From NCBI RefSeq assembly GCF_000317145.1, contig NC_019697.1:3072385-3136384 (forward strand): DNA of 64,000 bases, read 5' to 3'. This DNA comes from Chamaesiphon minutus PCC 6605. GTDB lineage: Bacteria; Cyanobacteriota; Cyanobacteriia; Cyanobacteriales; Chamaesiphonaceae. Positions 34,868 to 43,243 of this stretch are shown piece by piece. The notes beneath the pieces are model-generated. The model had not been told where the DNA came from. It did not search any database and saw only the letters and a list, made by a program, of their open reading frames with translations. Within the stretch, counting starts at the first letter, position 1, and the number at the start of each line of letters is the position of its first letter. The position numbers and the translations under genes are program-made.

Positions 34868-35893
34868 TTGATGTCTAATCTCGATTCTTCCTTGGAGAGG
34901 CTCCGCCAAAGATTCCTTCACAACCCGCTGCTGCATCGGCGTCAGTTACTCAAATACGGCTTGGCAGGATTGGGCTTGACTACAGCTACCGTGGCTTGGC
35001 AATCTCTCAAGCCTCAGCCTGCTGCTAGAATTCCCGTCATCCCAGTCAATAACCCGATGATGGGCAACACTTTTAGCCCAATGAAAACGCTGCGGGATTT
35101 TGACTATGGTTCTGTCAAGCAGGAAAATGGGCGCACCGTGCGGGAATTTAGATTGGTAGCGGGAAATACAACGCTTCAGTTGAATAAAGCAGTGTCGTTC
35201 AATAGTTGGAATTTTAATGGGAGAGTACCTGCACCAACACTCAGAGCCAAAGCGGGCGAACTGATTCGGGTATTTTTTCTCAATCGCGCTGGGCACGCGC
35301 ACTCGCTGCACTTTCATGGTTTTCATCCAGCGGCGATGGATGGCATCAAACCAATTCGTAATGGTACTGGGATGATTTACGAGTTCGATGCCGAACCTTA
35401 TGGAGTACATCTCTACCATTGTCATGTCGCGCCAGTGACGCGCCATGTGGGCAAGGGTTTGTATGGAATGTTAATTATCGATCCGCCCGAACCCCGCCCG
35501 GTGGCTGATGAAATGGTATTGCTGATGGGCGGTTACGATACCAATGATGATGGCAAAAACGAGCTATATGCTTTTAATGGGGTACCGGATTACTATATGA
35601 TGCACCCGATCGAGATTTATCAGCACCAATTAATTCGGCTATATGTCCTAAATATGATCGAAATCGATCCGGCGGTAACTTTTCACCTCCATGCCAATAT
35701 GTTTCGGGTATATCCGACAGGCATGACGCTACAACCCACTCACAGCAGCGATGTAATTACGATGGGCACGGCGGAACGGCATATTTTGGAGTTTGAATTT
35801 AAGTATCCCGGCGAATTTATGTTTCATCCCCACCAAGATGCGATCGCCGAAAGTGGCTGTATGGGCGCATTCAAGGTGATTCCCTTCACTTAA
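34868..35893 (+). CDS. Two-domain multicopper oxidase, probable ferroxidase
   Basis: 341-aa exported copper oxidase. The N-terminus HRRQLLKYGLAGLGLTTATVAW looks like a Tat or lipid-free signal anchor. Domain 1 (about 85-205): SLHFHGFHP (H148, H150), HLYHCHVAPVTRHVGKGLYGM (H181, H184, C185, H186, H193, M201), a type 1 site plus trinuclear ligands. Domain 2 (about 215-341): FHLHANMF (H273, H275) and FHPHQD (H320, H322), no type 1 Cys-His pattern. So type 1 copper lies in domain 1 only. Followed by a lipoprotein and FTR1, which suggests Fe(II) oxidation for uptake; laccase-like use is the alternative. Confidence 0.9.
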   Translation: MMSNLDSSLERLRQRFLHNPLLHRRQLLKYGLAGLGLTTATVAWQSLKPQPAARIPVIPVNNPMMGNTFSPMKTLRDFDYGSVKQENGRTVREFRLVAGNTTLQLNKAVSFNSWNFNGRVPAPTLRAKAGELIRVFFLNRAGHAHSLHFHGFHPAAMDGIKPIRNGTGMIYEFDAEPYGVHLYHCHVAPVTRHVGKGLYGMLIIDPPEPRPVADEMVLLMGGYDTNDDGKNELYAFNGVPDYYMMHPIEIYQHQLIRLYVLNMIEIDPAVTFHLHANMFRVYPTGMTLQPTHSSDVITMGTAERHILEFEFKYPGEFMFHPHQDAIAESGCMGAFKVIPFT

Positions 35894-35914
35894 TAGAAAT
35901 TTATTGCAAATAAA

Positions 35915-35943
35915 TTGACATTAGTTCTCATTAAGTTCACAAT
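35915..35943 (+). promoter_or_regulatory. Possible promoter before the HHH lipoprotein gene
   Basis: TTGACA (35915-35920), 17-bp spacer, CACAAT (35938-35943), in the 199-bp gap after the oxidase gene. The -35 is perfect, the -10 is weak. If used, the lipoprotein and FTR1 genes can be expressed apart from the oxidase. Confidence 0.3.
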
Positions 35944-36092
35944 TAGGATGATTAAACAGCAGCAATTGTTACTAACTTAGCAAGCATCAACTCAGTAGCT
36001 GACTTTGCTCCAGACGAGAGTAGTTACTTTCGTTCTAATTTGAGATCGATCGACTGATGTGGAGATTGCCAAGGTAGAATAATTTAAAATTT

Positions 36093-37136
36093 ATGAATAA
36101 TAAAAATCGAGAGTATATTAAAATCGCAATTGTTGCCTGTGTCGCGGCAATTGTCATTAGTGCTTGCAATAAAACTACCACTTCTACCACAGAAACTAGT
36201 CCTAATGCGGCAACACCACCTACACCAGCGGCCACACCAGAAATGGCAGGCATGAAACATAGTAGTGGCAAACAAATTAATATTAATAGTGCGATTTTAT
36301 CAGAACTAGATAAACTAGAAGCCAAGTTGGGTATTCCAGCATTATCAAGTAAGATTCAATCCGAACGCCCTTATAAAACACCTGAAGACTTGGTGTCTAA
36401 GAAAGTTATCGACCAAAAACAATTCGACCAAATTAAAGACATGGTGACGATTGAGGATGTCGTGCTCGCGGGAGTCGAAAAAGATGCTGACTATATGGTC
36501 AAACTAGGATTGATGAAAGGGCACCTATTTGTAGCAAAAGAACTCCTCGATCTCAATAAACCAAAAGAGGCCGAACCCCATATCGGGCATCCGGTAGAAG
36601 AGATTTATACCGACGTCGCCGATCGACTCAATGAGCGCAAAGTCAAAGAATTTAAAACGGCATTAATTACACTAGAAGATCTAGTTAAAGCTGGAGCTAA
36701 AGACAATACTAAAGTCACGACTAATTTTAAAGAGTCGATGCAATCGATCGATGGAGCAATTGCCGCATTACCAGAGGTTCAGCGCAAATCTCCTGCATTC
36801 GTACTGCAAGTAATTAACGGATTATTAGATACCGCTAATTCTGAGTATGGTGCGTCAATTGCTGACGATAAAATCAAAGCAGCAATTGAATATCAAGACT
36901 CTAGAGGTTTCATTGCTTATACAAATATCCTGTACAAAGGGATTTCGGCAACTATGGCCAAAGAGCATCCCGATGTGCATAAAACAATCTCAGAAAATCT
37001 CAAGCAATTAACCACTGTCTGGCCAGCAGCCATTCCACCTGCAACGCCTGTGAAAACGCCAGCAGAAGTTGGTAAATTAGTAACCGCGATCGAGCAAAGT
37101 ACTCAGAAAGTCATTGCTACTGTTGCTAGTAAATAA
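36093..37136 (+). CDS. Helix-hairpin-helix lipoprotein of the iron cluster
   Basis: 347-aa lipoprotein: signal ending in I-S-A-C (Cys25), then a Thr/Pro-rich linker with MAGMKHSS. Residues about 60-125 (ININSAILSELDKLEAKLGIP ... KTPEDLVSKKVIDQKQFDQIKDM) form a ComEA-like helix-hairpin-helix. The remainder is helical with a striking LMKGHLFVAKELLDL and HIGHPVEEIYTDV pair; the H-P-V-E resembles the HxxE metal motif of EfeO/imelysin-type iron proteins. Between a multicopper oxidase and FTR1, it probably passes or binds iron in the periplasm (inference). I know no experimental work on this combination. Confidence 0.75.
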   Translation: MNNKNREYIKIAIVACVAAIVISACNKTTTSTTETSPNAATPPTPAATPEMAGMKHSSGKQININSAILSELDKLEAKLGIPALSSKIQSERPYKTPEDLVSKKVIDQKQFDQIKDMVTIEDVVLAGVEKDADYMVKLGLMKGHLFVAKELLDLNKPKEAEPHIGHPVEEIYTDVADRLNERKVKEFKTALITLEDLVKAGAKDNTKVTTNFKESMQSIDGAIAALPEVQRKSPAFVLQVINGLLDTANSEYGASIADDKIKAAIEYQDSRGFIAYTNILYKGISATMAKEHPDVHKTISENLKQLTTVWPAAIPPATPVKTPAEVGKLVTAIEQSTQKVIATVASK

Positions 37137-37352
37137 TTGCATTTTAATCTTCAATATTACTGCGAAGATCTACCCACCCCACTGGGTCACCCGACCAGCA
37201 GCCCTACGGGCACCCCTGTCTTGTCTTGTCTTGTCTCGCTGCTTGATGCGCTGACGCTGCGCGAACGGCAAAGCCAAGGAACGCGAGCCGCTCCCAGGAG
37301 GGGATTTTCTCGCACAGCCTTCTACTCTCTACCCTCTACCCCCTAATCGATT

Positions 37353-38297
37353 GTGGATTTTAGTTCAGCTTTACCAACTTTTGTCATTACCCTCAGAGAA
37401 GGCGTAGAAGCCGCCCTCGTAGTGGGGATCGTGCTTGCTTGTCTCAAGAAAGCCAAACAGAGCTACTTGAGCTGGTGGGTGTATGCAGCCGTCGCCGTGG
37501 GCATTGCGGCAAGTGGCATCGTGGGAGTGCTGCTATCACAAGCGGCGCAAGCATTATCTCAATCCCAAAATCCTTATGCAGCGACACTAGAACTATTTCT
37601 GGAAGCAATTTTTGGGCTAGTCGCGATCGTGATGCTCAGTTGGATGTTAATCTGGATGACCAAGCAAGCCAGATTTATGAAGACGCAGGTAGAAGGTGCC
37701 ATCGAGCAAGCAATGGCGACGAATGCGGGTTGGGGCGTATTTACGCTCGTATTTGTCGCGGTTTTGAGAGAAGGATTTGAAACTGTCTTATTCATCGTTG
37801 CCAAATTTCAACAAGGGTTAATTCCGTCGCTCGGTTCATTAGCAGGATTGAGTGTCGCGGCTGCGATTGGTGCGTTGTTATTTAAGTGGGGAATCAAAAT
37901 TAATATCCGTCGCTTTTTCCAGGTGATGGGGGTATTATTATTGCTAATCGTATCGGGTTTAGTGGTATCGTCATTGGGACATTTTGATACGGCGATCGCC
38001 ACGCTCGCGCAAAGCGATCGACAGTCGGCTGGCATGTGTGTTTTTTATGAAAAATTTACTAAGGTGCATTCTTGTAACTTGGGTGGCTTAGTCTGGAATG
38101 CCACTAAAGTCTTACCAGAAGATAAGTTTCCTGGGTTGCTGTTGAGCGCGTTATTTGGCTATACCGACAAACTTTACCTAGTTCCAGCAATAGCTTACAT
38201 CGGATTTCTGATTTCGATCGGGGGCATCTATTTCCGCAGTCTCAATCCTCCATCGTCAAAACGAGCGCACATTGCCGCACCTGCCAAAACCAATTAA
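37353..38297 (+). CDS. FTR1-family iron permease
   Basis: 314-aa inner-membrane iron permease of the FTR1/EfeU family with seven predicted helices. The two R-E-G-x-E iron-binding motifs are present: R15-E-G-V-E19 in helix 1 and R139-E-G-F-E143 in helix 4. A loop with two Cys (MCVFYEKFTKVHSCNLGG) faces the outside, as in EfeU-like proteins. GTG start. In yeast, FTR1 imports Fe(III) made by the copper oxidase Fet3; here the oxidase gene lies 1.5 kb upstream on the same strand. The 216-bp gap before it holds CTTGT tandem repeats (about 37218-37236). Confidence 0.92.
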   Translation: MDFSSALPTFVITLREGVEAALVVGIVLACLKKAKQSYLSWWVYAAVAVGIAASGIVGVLLSQAAQALSQSQNPYAATLELFLEAIFGLVAIVMLSWMLIWMTKQARFMKTQVEGAIEQAMATNAGWGVFTLVFVAVLREGFETVLFIVAKFQQGLIPSLGSLAGLSVAAAIGALLFKWGIKINIRRFFQVMGVLLLLIVSGLVVSSLGHFDTAIATLAQSDRQSAGMCVFYEKFTKVHSCNLGGLVWNATKVLPEDKFPGLLLSALFGYTDKLYLVPAIAYIGFLISIGGIYFRSLNPPSSKRAHIAAPAKTN

Positions 38298-38373
38298 ATA
38301 GTGATGTAACTAAGTCCGATCGAGAACCTGGAATTTGCGTATAAAATAACAAAACAATCGATCGAGTGTCCCC

Positions 38374-39567
38374 ATGACTGCTGCGCCCAAACACCAGAAA
38401 GCCAAAGCCCTCAAACCCAATAGCAAACGCCCCGCCAAGGAATTATGCAGCGAATGTGGGTTGTGCGATACCCACTATATCCACTACGTCAAAACAGCTT
38501 GTGCTTTTCTCAATCAGCAGATTCCCACCTTGGAGACTCAAACCCACGGGCGCAGCCGGGATTTAGACAAAGAAGATGACTTATATTTTGGCGTCCATCA
38601 GCAGATGATGGCAGCGCGCAAAATCGAGCCGATTCCTGGTGCCCAATGGACGGGTATCGTCAGCACCATCGCGATCGAAATGTTGGAGCAGGGGCTGGTA
38701 GAAGGCGTTGTCTGCGTCCAAAACACCCCTGAAGATCGTTTTCAACCGATGCCGATAATTGCTAGGACTAGAGCAGAAATCCTCGCAGCTAAGGTAAACA
38801 AACCTACCCTCTCACCTAACTTATCGATCCTCGAACAAATCGCCGAATCAGGTTTAAAAAAACTATTAGTTATCGGCGTCGGCTGTCAGATTCAAGCCTT
38901 ACGCGCCGTCGAGAAAGAATTAGGCTTAGAGCAACTATACGTCCTCGGTACCCCCTGCACCGATAACGTCACCCGTGCAGGCTTGCAAAAGTTTTTAGAA
39001 ACCACCAGTCGATCGCCAGAGACGGTAGTTTATTATGAATTCATGCAGGATTTTAATGTCCACTTCAAACATGAAGACGGTTCGACAGAATTAGTCCCCT
39101 TCTTCGGATTGAATACCAAAGAATTAAAAGACGTTTTCGCACCATCCTGTTTGAGCTGTTTCGACTATGTAAACTCCCTCGCCGATTTAGTCGTCGGTTA
39201 TATGGGCGCACCCTTTGGCTGGCAATGGATTGTAGTTAGAAACGATCGCGGTCAACAGATGCTAGATTTGGTAAATAACGCGATCGAGACTCAAGCTGTG
39301 ATGTCCAAAGGCGATCGTACAGCCGCAGTCCAACAAAGTATTCCCGCCTACGATAAAGCAGTCACATTACCGATGTGGGTAGCGAAAATCATGGGCGTAG
39401 TCATCGATAAAATCGGCCCCAAAGGATTGGAATATGCGCGGTTCTCGATCGATTCTCACTTTACCCGCAATTATCTATTTACCAAGCGCAATTATCCTGA
39501 AAAGTTAGAGCAACACGTTCCAGAGTTTGCGAAGAAAATTGTCGATCGTTACAAGTTGCCTGAGTAA
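38374..39567 (+). CDS. bciB: 3,8-divinyl chlorophyllide reductase, ferredoxin-dependent (BciB type)
   Basis: 397-aa Fe-S flavoprotein of the FrhB/F420-hydrogenase beta family; the cyanobacterial member (Synechocystis slr1923 type) reduces the 8-vinyl group in chlorophyll biosynthesis. Cys cluster ELCSECGLCDTHYIHYVKTACAF (C25, C28, C31, C43) binds an iron-sulfur centre; a second Cys pair is in FAPSCLSCFDYVN. FrhB_N and FrhB_C regions follow in order. Full length. The close plant relative HCAR (7-hydroxymethyl chlorophyll a reductase) is the alternative name, but cyanobacteria lack chlorophyll b cycling in general. Confidence 0.93.
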   Translation: MTAAPKHQKAKALKPNSKRPAKELCSECGLCDTHYIHYVKTACAFLNQQIPTLETQTHGRSRDLDKEDDLYFGVHQQMMAARKIEPIPGAQWTGIVSTIAIEMLEQGLVEGVVCVQNTPEDRFQPMPIIARTRAEILAAKVNKPTLSPNLSILEQIAESGLKKLLVIGVGCQIQALRAVEKELGLEQLYVLGTPCTDNVTRAGLQKFLETTSRSPETVVYYEFMQDFNVHFKHEDGSTELVPFFGLNTKELKDVFAPSCLSCFDYVNSLADLVVGYMGAPFGWQWIVVRNDRGQQMLDLVNNAIETQAVMSKGDRTAAVQQSIPAYDKAVTLPMWVAKIMGVVIDKIGPKGLEYARFSIDSHFTRNYLFTKRNYPEKLEQHVPEFAKKIVDRYKLPE

Positions 39568-39818
39568 GTGAGTGAGTTTGTGAAAATCTTAGCGATATCG
39601 AAGATTGTTAATCGGAAAGGGGTCGCGGGTTAATTACATTTATAATAACTATAGTTGTAAGCTATCTATCATTTAATTCATATTTTTAAACCCCCGACAA
39701 CCTACCCCCCCATTCTGAAAATTGAATGCGTGGTTTAGATGTTCGACAGCTTAACTTAGATTCAACAGAGTTAGTGTAATTGAAAAGATGAGACTCGACC
39801 TCGACGATCGATTATCAA

Positions 39819-40367
39819 TTATCTACTCCATCCATTTGCCGAACATCCTGTGGCTGGATTGGGTGCGAGCGTAGACAAACACCAATAAGTTTTCCCGTCA
39901 AAAACAACACCATACTTGACAGATTTGAGATTAGAAATAGATTGCCATGGTTGTTCTCCCCCCTCAGTATCGTATCGATATCGATCGCCATCTACTTCCA
40001 AACCTTGGTCTGTCGCGCCTACCCAATAACGACCATCCACAATTTTAGTTGATGATTTATCTGTTCGATCGACTTCAGTATTTTTCTCGATCGATTCCGA
40101 TCGAGTTACTACTCCGTCACTAGTAGTTGTAGAAGTTTTGCTATTGAGTCTAACATTATTATTACCTTTGATTTCAACTTGTTGACTATTTTCGACTCGA
40201 ACATCTTGACTGGGTGTGTCGATCTTAGTGCTACTTCGAGATTCAGTCGATCGCTGTTTGTTAGCATTCTCAACGTTCGTACACCCAGTTACTATCGTTC
40301 CAATTAAACTAATAAAAATGAACAGGCTCGCGATCGAATGAGAAAATCCATGATTATGCTGCATCAT
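39819..40367 (-). CDS. Small lipoprotein of unknown function
   Basis: 182 aa; signal peptide with lipobox V-T-G-C (Cys29). The middle (residues 35-110) is Ser/Thr/Lys/Asp-rich and low-complexity, with VEIKGNNNVRLNSKTST reminiscent of short beta repeats. The C-terminal part (GRYWVGATDQGLEVDGDRYRYDTEGGEQPW ... KTYWCLSTL) is compact, with aromatic pairs and two Cys. No family is recognised. Minus strand, next to a second small exported protein gene. Confidence 0.7.
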   Translation of the reverse strand: MMQHNHGFSHSIASLFIFISLIGTIVTGCTNVENANKQRSTESRSSTKIDTPSQDVRVENSQQVEIKGNNNVRLNSKTSTTTSDGVVTRSESIEKNTEVDRTDKSSTKIVDGRYWVGATDQGLEVDGDRYRYDTEGGEQPWQSISNLKSVKYGVVFDGKTYWCLSTLAPNPATGCSANGWSR

Positions 40368-40527
40368 ATCAACTAAATTTTCGTAAGGAAATCTGCAATT
40401 TTAAATCGATATTAACCCTGGACACAGGAGAATATCCCATGCGTAACATCCAAAATCTGAATGACAGCCGCAACCAATAAATGTTTCGAGCTGCGGCTAC
40501 CAGGCTCTATGCGACTCATTCGTCATC

Positions 40528-40965
40528 TTAAGGTTGATTCTCACCGAACTGCGGTTTTCTAGTACTTATCTTGCGATATTGCCCCGCTGCTGTGACATTG
40601 TGCCCAAATCCACAGTTACTTTTCTGTTGTACCTTTAGCCCACCACCCACAAAATTCATGACGATCGCACATTCAGCTTCCGCACCTTCGGGCTTAAATA
40701 TAGCCGTGCGATTTTCGATGGTGGCGATACCGTTACCCGCGCCCAGATTTGCCATCGGACTACCATCGGCTAACTTATATTCATAAGTACCCAAAAACTC
40801 GACTTGGAGCCGTTGTTTGCCAAGTGCCCAAACTTTGAATGTGCCGAATTTTGATTTCCAAGTACCATTAACTTGTGTGCTAGTAACAATTTTTGGCTGG
40901 GCTTGTACGGTTGCAGGGACAAGGCTAAGACAGCACAAAATAATGGCAATCGATCGAATCTTCAT
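40528..40965 (-). CDS. Small secreted protein of unknown function
   Basis: 145 aa; signal peptide MKIRSIAIILCCLSLVPATVQA, cleavage after AQA. The mature part is beta-rich (NGTWKSKFGTFKVWALGKQRLQVEFLGTYEY ... TAIFKPEGAEAECAIVMNF) and has two Cys (AECAIV, SNCGFG) that may form a disulfide. It resembles small beta-barrel periplasmic proteins annotated only as hypothetical. The C-terminal tail is basic. Confidence 0.75.
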   Translation of the reverse strand: MKIRSIAIILCCLSLVPATVQAQPKIVTSTQVNGTWKSKFGTFKVWALGKQRLQVEFLGTYEYKLADGSPMANLGAGNGIATIENRTAIFKPEGAEAECAIVMNFVGGGLKVQQKSNCGFGHNVTAAGQYRKISTRKPQFGENQP

Positions 40966-41026
40966 ATTTTCGGCATTGGCTAAATCACCCTCGACAGCCG
41001 CAGCGATTATAGAGTTCCAAATCTTA

Positions 41027-41749
41027 TTAAATCTTTAAGATAATCCGATCGAAATTTAAAAGAAAGTAGCCCGTCCAGCCATTAGAGAAGCTCCACCAAC
41101 CATTGAGTGCAAAAATATACGCTCTCGGTAAACTTCCAGACGGAGCTTGTAAATCACAATTAAAATCATCCCACTGAGATAACCATCTACCACCGACACG
41201 CCACTGGACAAATTCGCCAAATTTATTTTCGCTAATTGTTTGGATCTGCATATTATCTTCTGACTTGCAGCCAAGCTGATGCCAAATATCTCTTTGAACG
41301 CTAAATCCAAAGCGACCGTTACTATATCTAATCCACAGTCGATCGATCGCGGCGAGAGCCTGGGGAGAGATACTTTTAGCGTCATCAGCTAACAACCACC
41401 CTTCTCGCTCTCGCCCAGCTATTTCTAGTAAAAGTCGTTTAGTTTCGAGATCGGCATCCTTCAAGTTACCTAGTTTGAGTAAGTATTCCAATCGCTCGCA
41501 CTGGATCGAAGTTTCGACAGATTTATCCTCAGTGGTTTTGATATTAGTTTGAGGTAGTTCTGATTTTAAAACTTCATAGGCAGCATTAATTTGGATTAGC
41601 TTTTCTTGTGCCTGCTTTTGTAAGATTGGATCGCCTACAAAACGATCTGGATGCCAAACTTTGGCTAAATTTCGGTAAGCCTGCTTGATATCAGCTTGCG
41701 ATGCTCCCGCTTCAATTTCGAGTACCTGGTAGTGCCGATCTAGTTTCAT
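41027..41749 (-). CDS. J-domain protein fused to a GUN4 domain
   Basis: 240 aa. Residues 5-65 form a DnaJ J-domain with the invariant H33-P-D35 (VWHPDRF), which stimulates Hsp70 ATPase. Residues about 80-235 are GUN4-like (LEYLLKLGNLKDADLETKRLLLEIAGREREGWL, then IDRLWIRYSNGRFGFSVQRDIW and WSFSNGWTGYFLL). GUN4 binds porphyrins and activates Mg-chelatase. The fusion suggests an Hsp70-linked tetrapyrrole sensor or a chaperone of chlorophyll enzymes (inference). Plastid and cyanobacterial GUN4 proteins usually have other partners; a J-fusion is less usual. Confidence 0.9.
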   Translation of the reverse strand: MKLDRHYQVLEIEAGASQADIKQAYRNLAKVWHPDRFVGDPILQKQAQEKLIQINAAYEVLKSELPQTNIKTTEDKSVETSIQCERLEYLLKLGNLKDADLETKRLLLEIAGREREGWLLADDAKSISPQALAAIDRLWIRYSNGRFGFSVQRDIWHQLGCKSEDNMQIQTISENKFGEFVQWRVGGRWLSQWDDFNCDLQAPSGSLPRAYIFALNGWWSFSNGWTGYFLLNFDRIILKI

Positions 41750-41967
41750 GGTCTTAAATTCTACTCAACTAGGAATTCTTAATGCTCGATCGCAATTTTT
41801 GCTAATACTCATCAAGTCTAGGGTACCCACATCCCGATCGACACTTGCCAACAATAGAATCGATCTTAATCCAAAGTCGGGTTGGTGACCTCACAAAGAA
41901 AGGTGACAGTTGCGATCGCCCCGATCGAATGACGGTCTACAATGATCCTTAGCTTCTTCATCTGGAA

Positions 41968-42630
41968 TTGACGATCGTGAACAATACGCCTGAATTACCG
42001 ATAGAGCATCAAAATGTCCCTAGCAATCATCAGGGTTTGCACGACTTTTTGTATAGTGCCGCTGACGAACACGCCGTGACAACAGTTCAGCCTCAGTTAA
42101 ATGTGGCGAGCAATGTTGTTTTACCGCTCGGTGAATGGCAGGCACTTGCTGAAAATGCGCGTGTAGCTGGGGTATATGCAGTTATGGACAGTGCTAATCG
42201 CACTCAATATGTGGGATACTCCCGCAATGTGTTGACCGCACTGAAAGGGCATCTAGCCGAGCACGGGAGCGATGTTTGTGCAGGCGTGCGGGTGCAAATA
42301 TTTAAGTTTCCCAAGCGGGAAGAAATGGAAAGTCTGCGTGACACTTGGATTGCCGAATTAGATGAAGTACCACCTGGAAATACTGGTGCAGGTGGTGTTT
42401 GGGCGACTACGGTGGGTGAAATTGCTAAGGCGGCGATGTCCGATGTGGAAAAAGCGGCATATGAGGAGAAAAAACTTAAACTCCGCCGCGCGATGGCAGA
42501 TAACGAATTGAGCCGAGAATTGGATGCCGCCGCTTTGAGTAACGAGCAAAAAAGCGAGCGGTTTATAGCGGCGATGACTGATGATAATTGGAGTGCAGTA
42601 ATTCAAGAGCAGACGGCAGAAACTATCTAA
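41968..42630 (+). CDS. GIY-YIG nuclease-domain protein
   Basis: 220 aa, TTG start at 41968 or GTG at 41977. A GIY-YIG fold is visible at about residues 65-135: AGVYAVMDSANRTQYVGYSRNVLTALKGHLAEHG, with G-V-Y for the first and Y-V-G for the second motif, and the Arg of YSRNV. The usual catalytic Glu is likely in EEMESLRDTWIAELDEVPPGN. The remainder is a Lys/Glu-rich helix. Similar chloroplast-type GIY-YIG proteins exist in plants and cyanobacteria, role unclear. Divergent from the J-GUN4 gene. Confidence 0.82.
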   Translation: MTIVNNTPELPIEHQNVPSNHQGLHDFLYSAADEHAVTTVQPQLNVASNVVLPLGEWQALAENARVAGVYAVMDSANRTQYVGYSRNVLTALKGHLAEHGSDVCAGVRVQIFKFPKREEMESLRDTWIAELDEVPPGNTGAGGVWATTVGEIAKAAMSDVEKAAYEEKKLKLRRAMADNELSRELDAAALSNEQKSERFIAAMTDDNWSAVIQEQTAETI

Positions 42631-42832
42631 GCTGTATACAACCCTTTTGAGATGTACAAAATGCACCATCCTGTCGTTTTTTAGATCTGTAGGGGTGGGT
42701 TTAGGCAATTTAAGTTCGATATTACTGTTCGATATCGGACAAAACCCACCTTCTGCCACCAGGATATAACCAGACCTCAAATGAGTTTTATACTTTAAGA
42801 GCGATCGCTTTGGGGAACTTATTATTAATACA

Positions 42833-43171
42833 ATGAATGCGATATATTCGATCGTCATCACTACGACTAGTAGCAAGGCAGAAGCAGAAAAGATCGCCCG
42901 CGCACTATTGGAGCTGCGTCTTGCTGCTTGTATTCAAGTAACTCAGATTCAGAGTTACTATACTTGGAAGGAAAGCATGAATGTAGATGACGAGCAGTTG
43001 CTATTAATTAAGTCTAAGCAAGCCGATTTTACAGATATTCAAGAGTGCATTAGTGCCAATCATAGTTATGAGGTACCAGAGATCGTTCAAATACCTATAA
43101 CTGATGGCTTGCCGCAGTATTTACAGTGGATCGATGTCAATACTTCTCGTTCGAGAACCGCTAGCGACTAA
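42833..43171 (+). CDS. cutA: CutA1 divalent-cation tolerance protein
   Basis: 112-aa trimeric cytoplasmic protein of the CutA1 family, tied to copper or divalent metal tolerance in E. coli. Seen: VITTTSSKAEAEKIARALLELRLAACIQV and YEVPEIVQIPITDGLPQYLQWID, the conserved C-terminal block. The last residues ASD and the TAA stop come from a dispersed repeat that begins at 43160, so the tail has been altered by the repeat. ATG at 42833. Confidence 0.93.
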   Translation: MNAIYSIVITTTSSKAEAEKIARALLELRLAACIQVTQIQSYYTWKESMNVDDEQLLLIKSKQADFTDIQECISANHSYEVPEIVQIPITDGLPQYLQWIDVNTSRSRTASD

Positions 43172-43220
43172 AGTCGCCGCTAGTGATGCAAAGTCTGCCT
43201 ACGCGGACTAAATATTTTTT
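43160..43220. repeat. Dispersed palindromic repeat, copy 2
   Basis: Same 61-bp family as 10162-10222: GCTAGCGACTAAAGTC, then TAGTGATGCAAAGTCTGC, then ACGCGGACTAAATA. It overlaps the last codons and stop of cutA and lies between convergent cutA and rsgA, where it could form nested hairpins. Confidence 0.8.
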
Positions 43221-43243
43221 TGATATCGACTCTCAATTATCAA

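Noticed and set aside
34946-35446. 166-codon minus frame over the multicopper oxidase gene
   Set aside because: Antisense to the copper-binding domain; no promoter or ribosome site and no family.
36035-36325. 96-codon hydrophobic minus frame
   Set aside because: Antisense to the signal peptide and Thr/Pro linker of the lipoprotein gene; hydrophobicity comes from the reverse complement.
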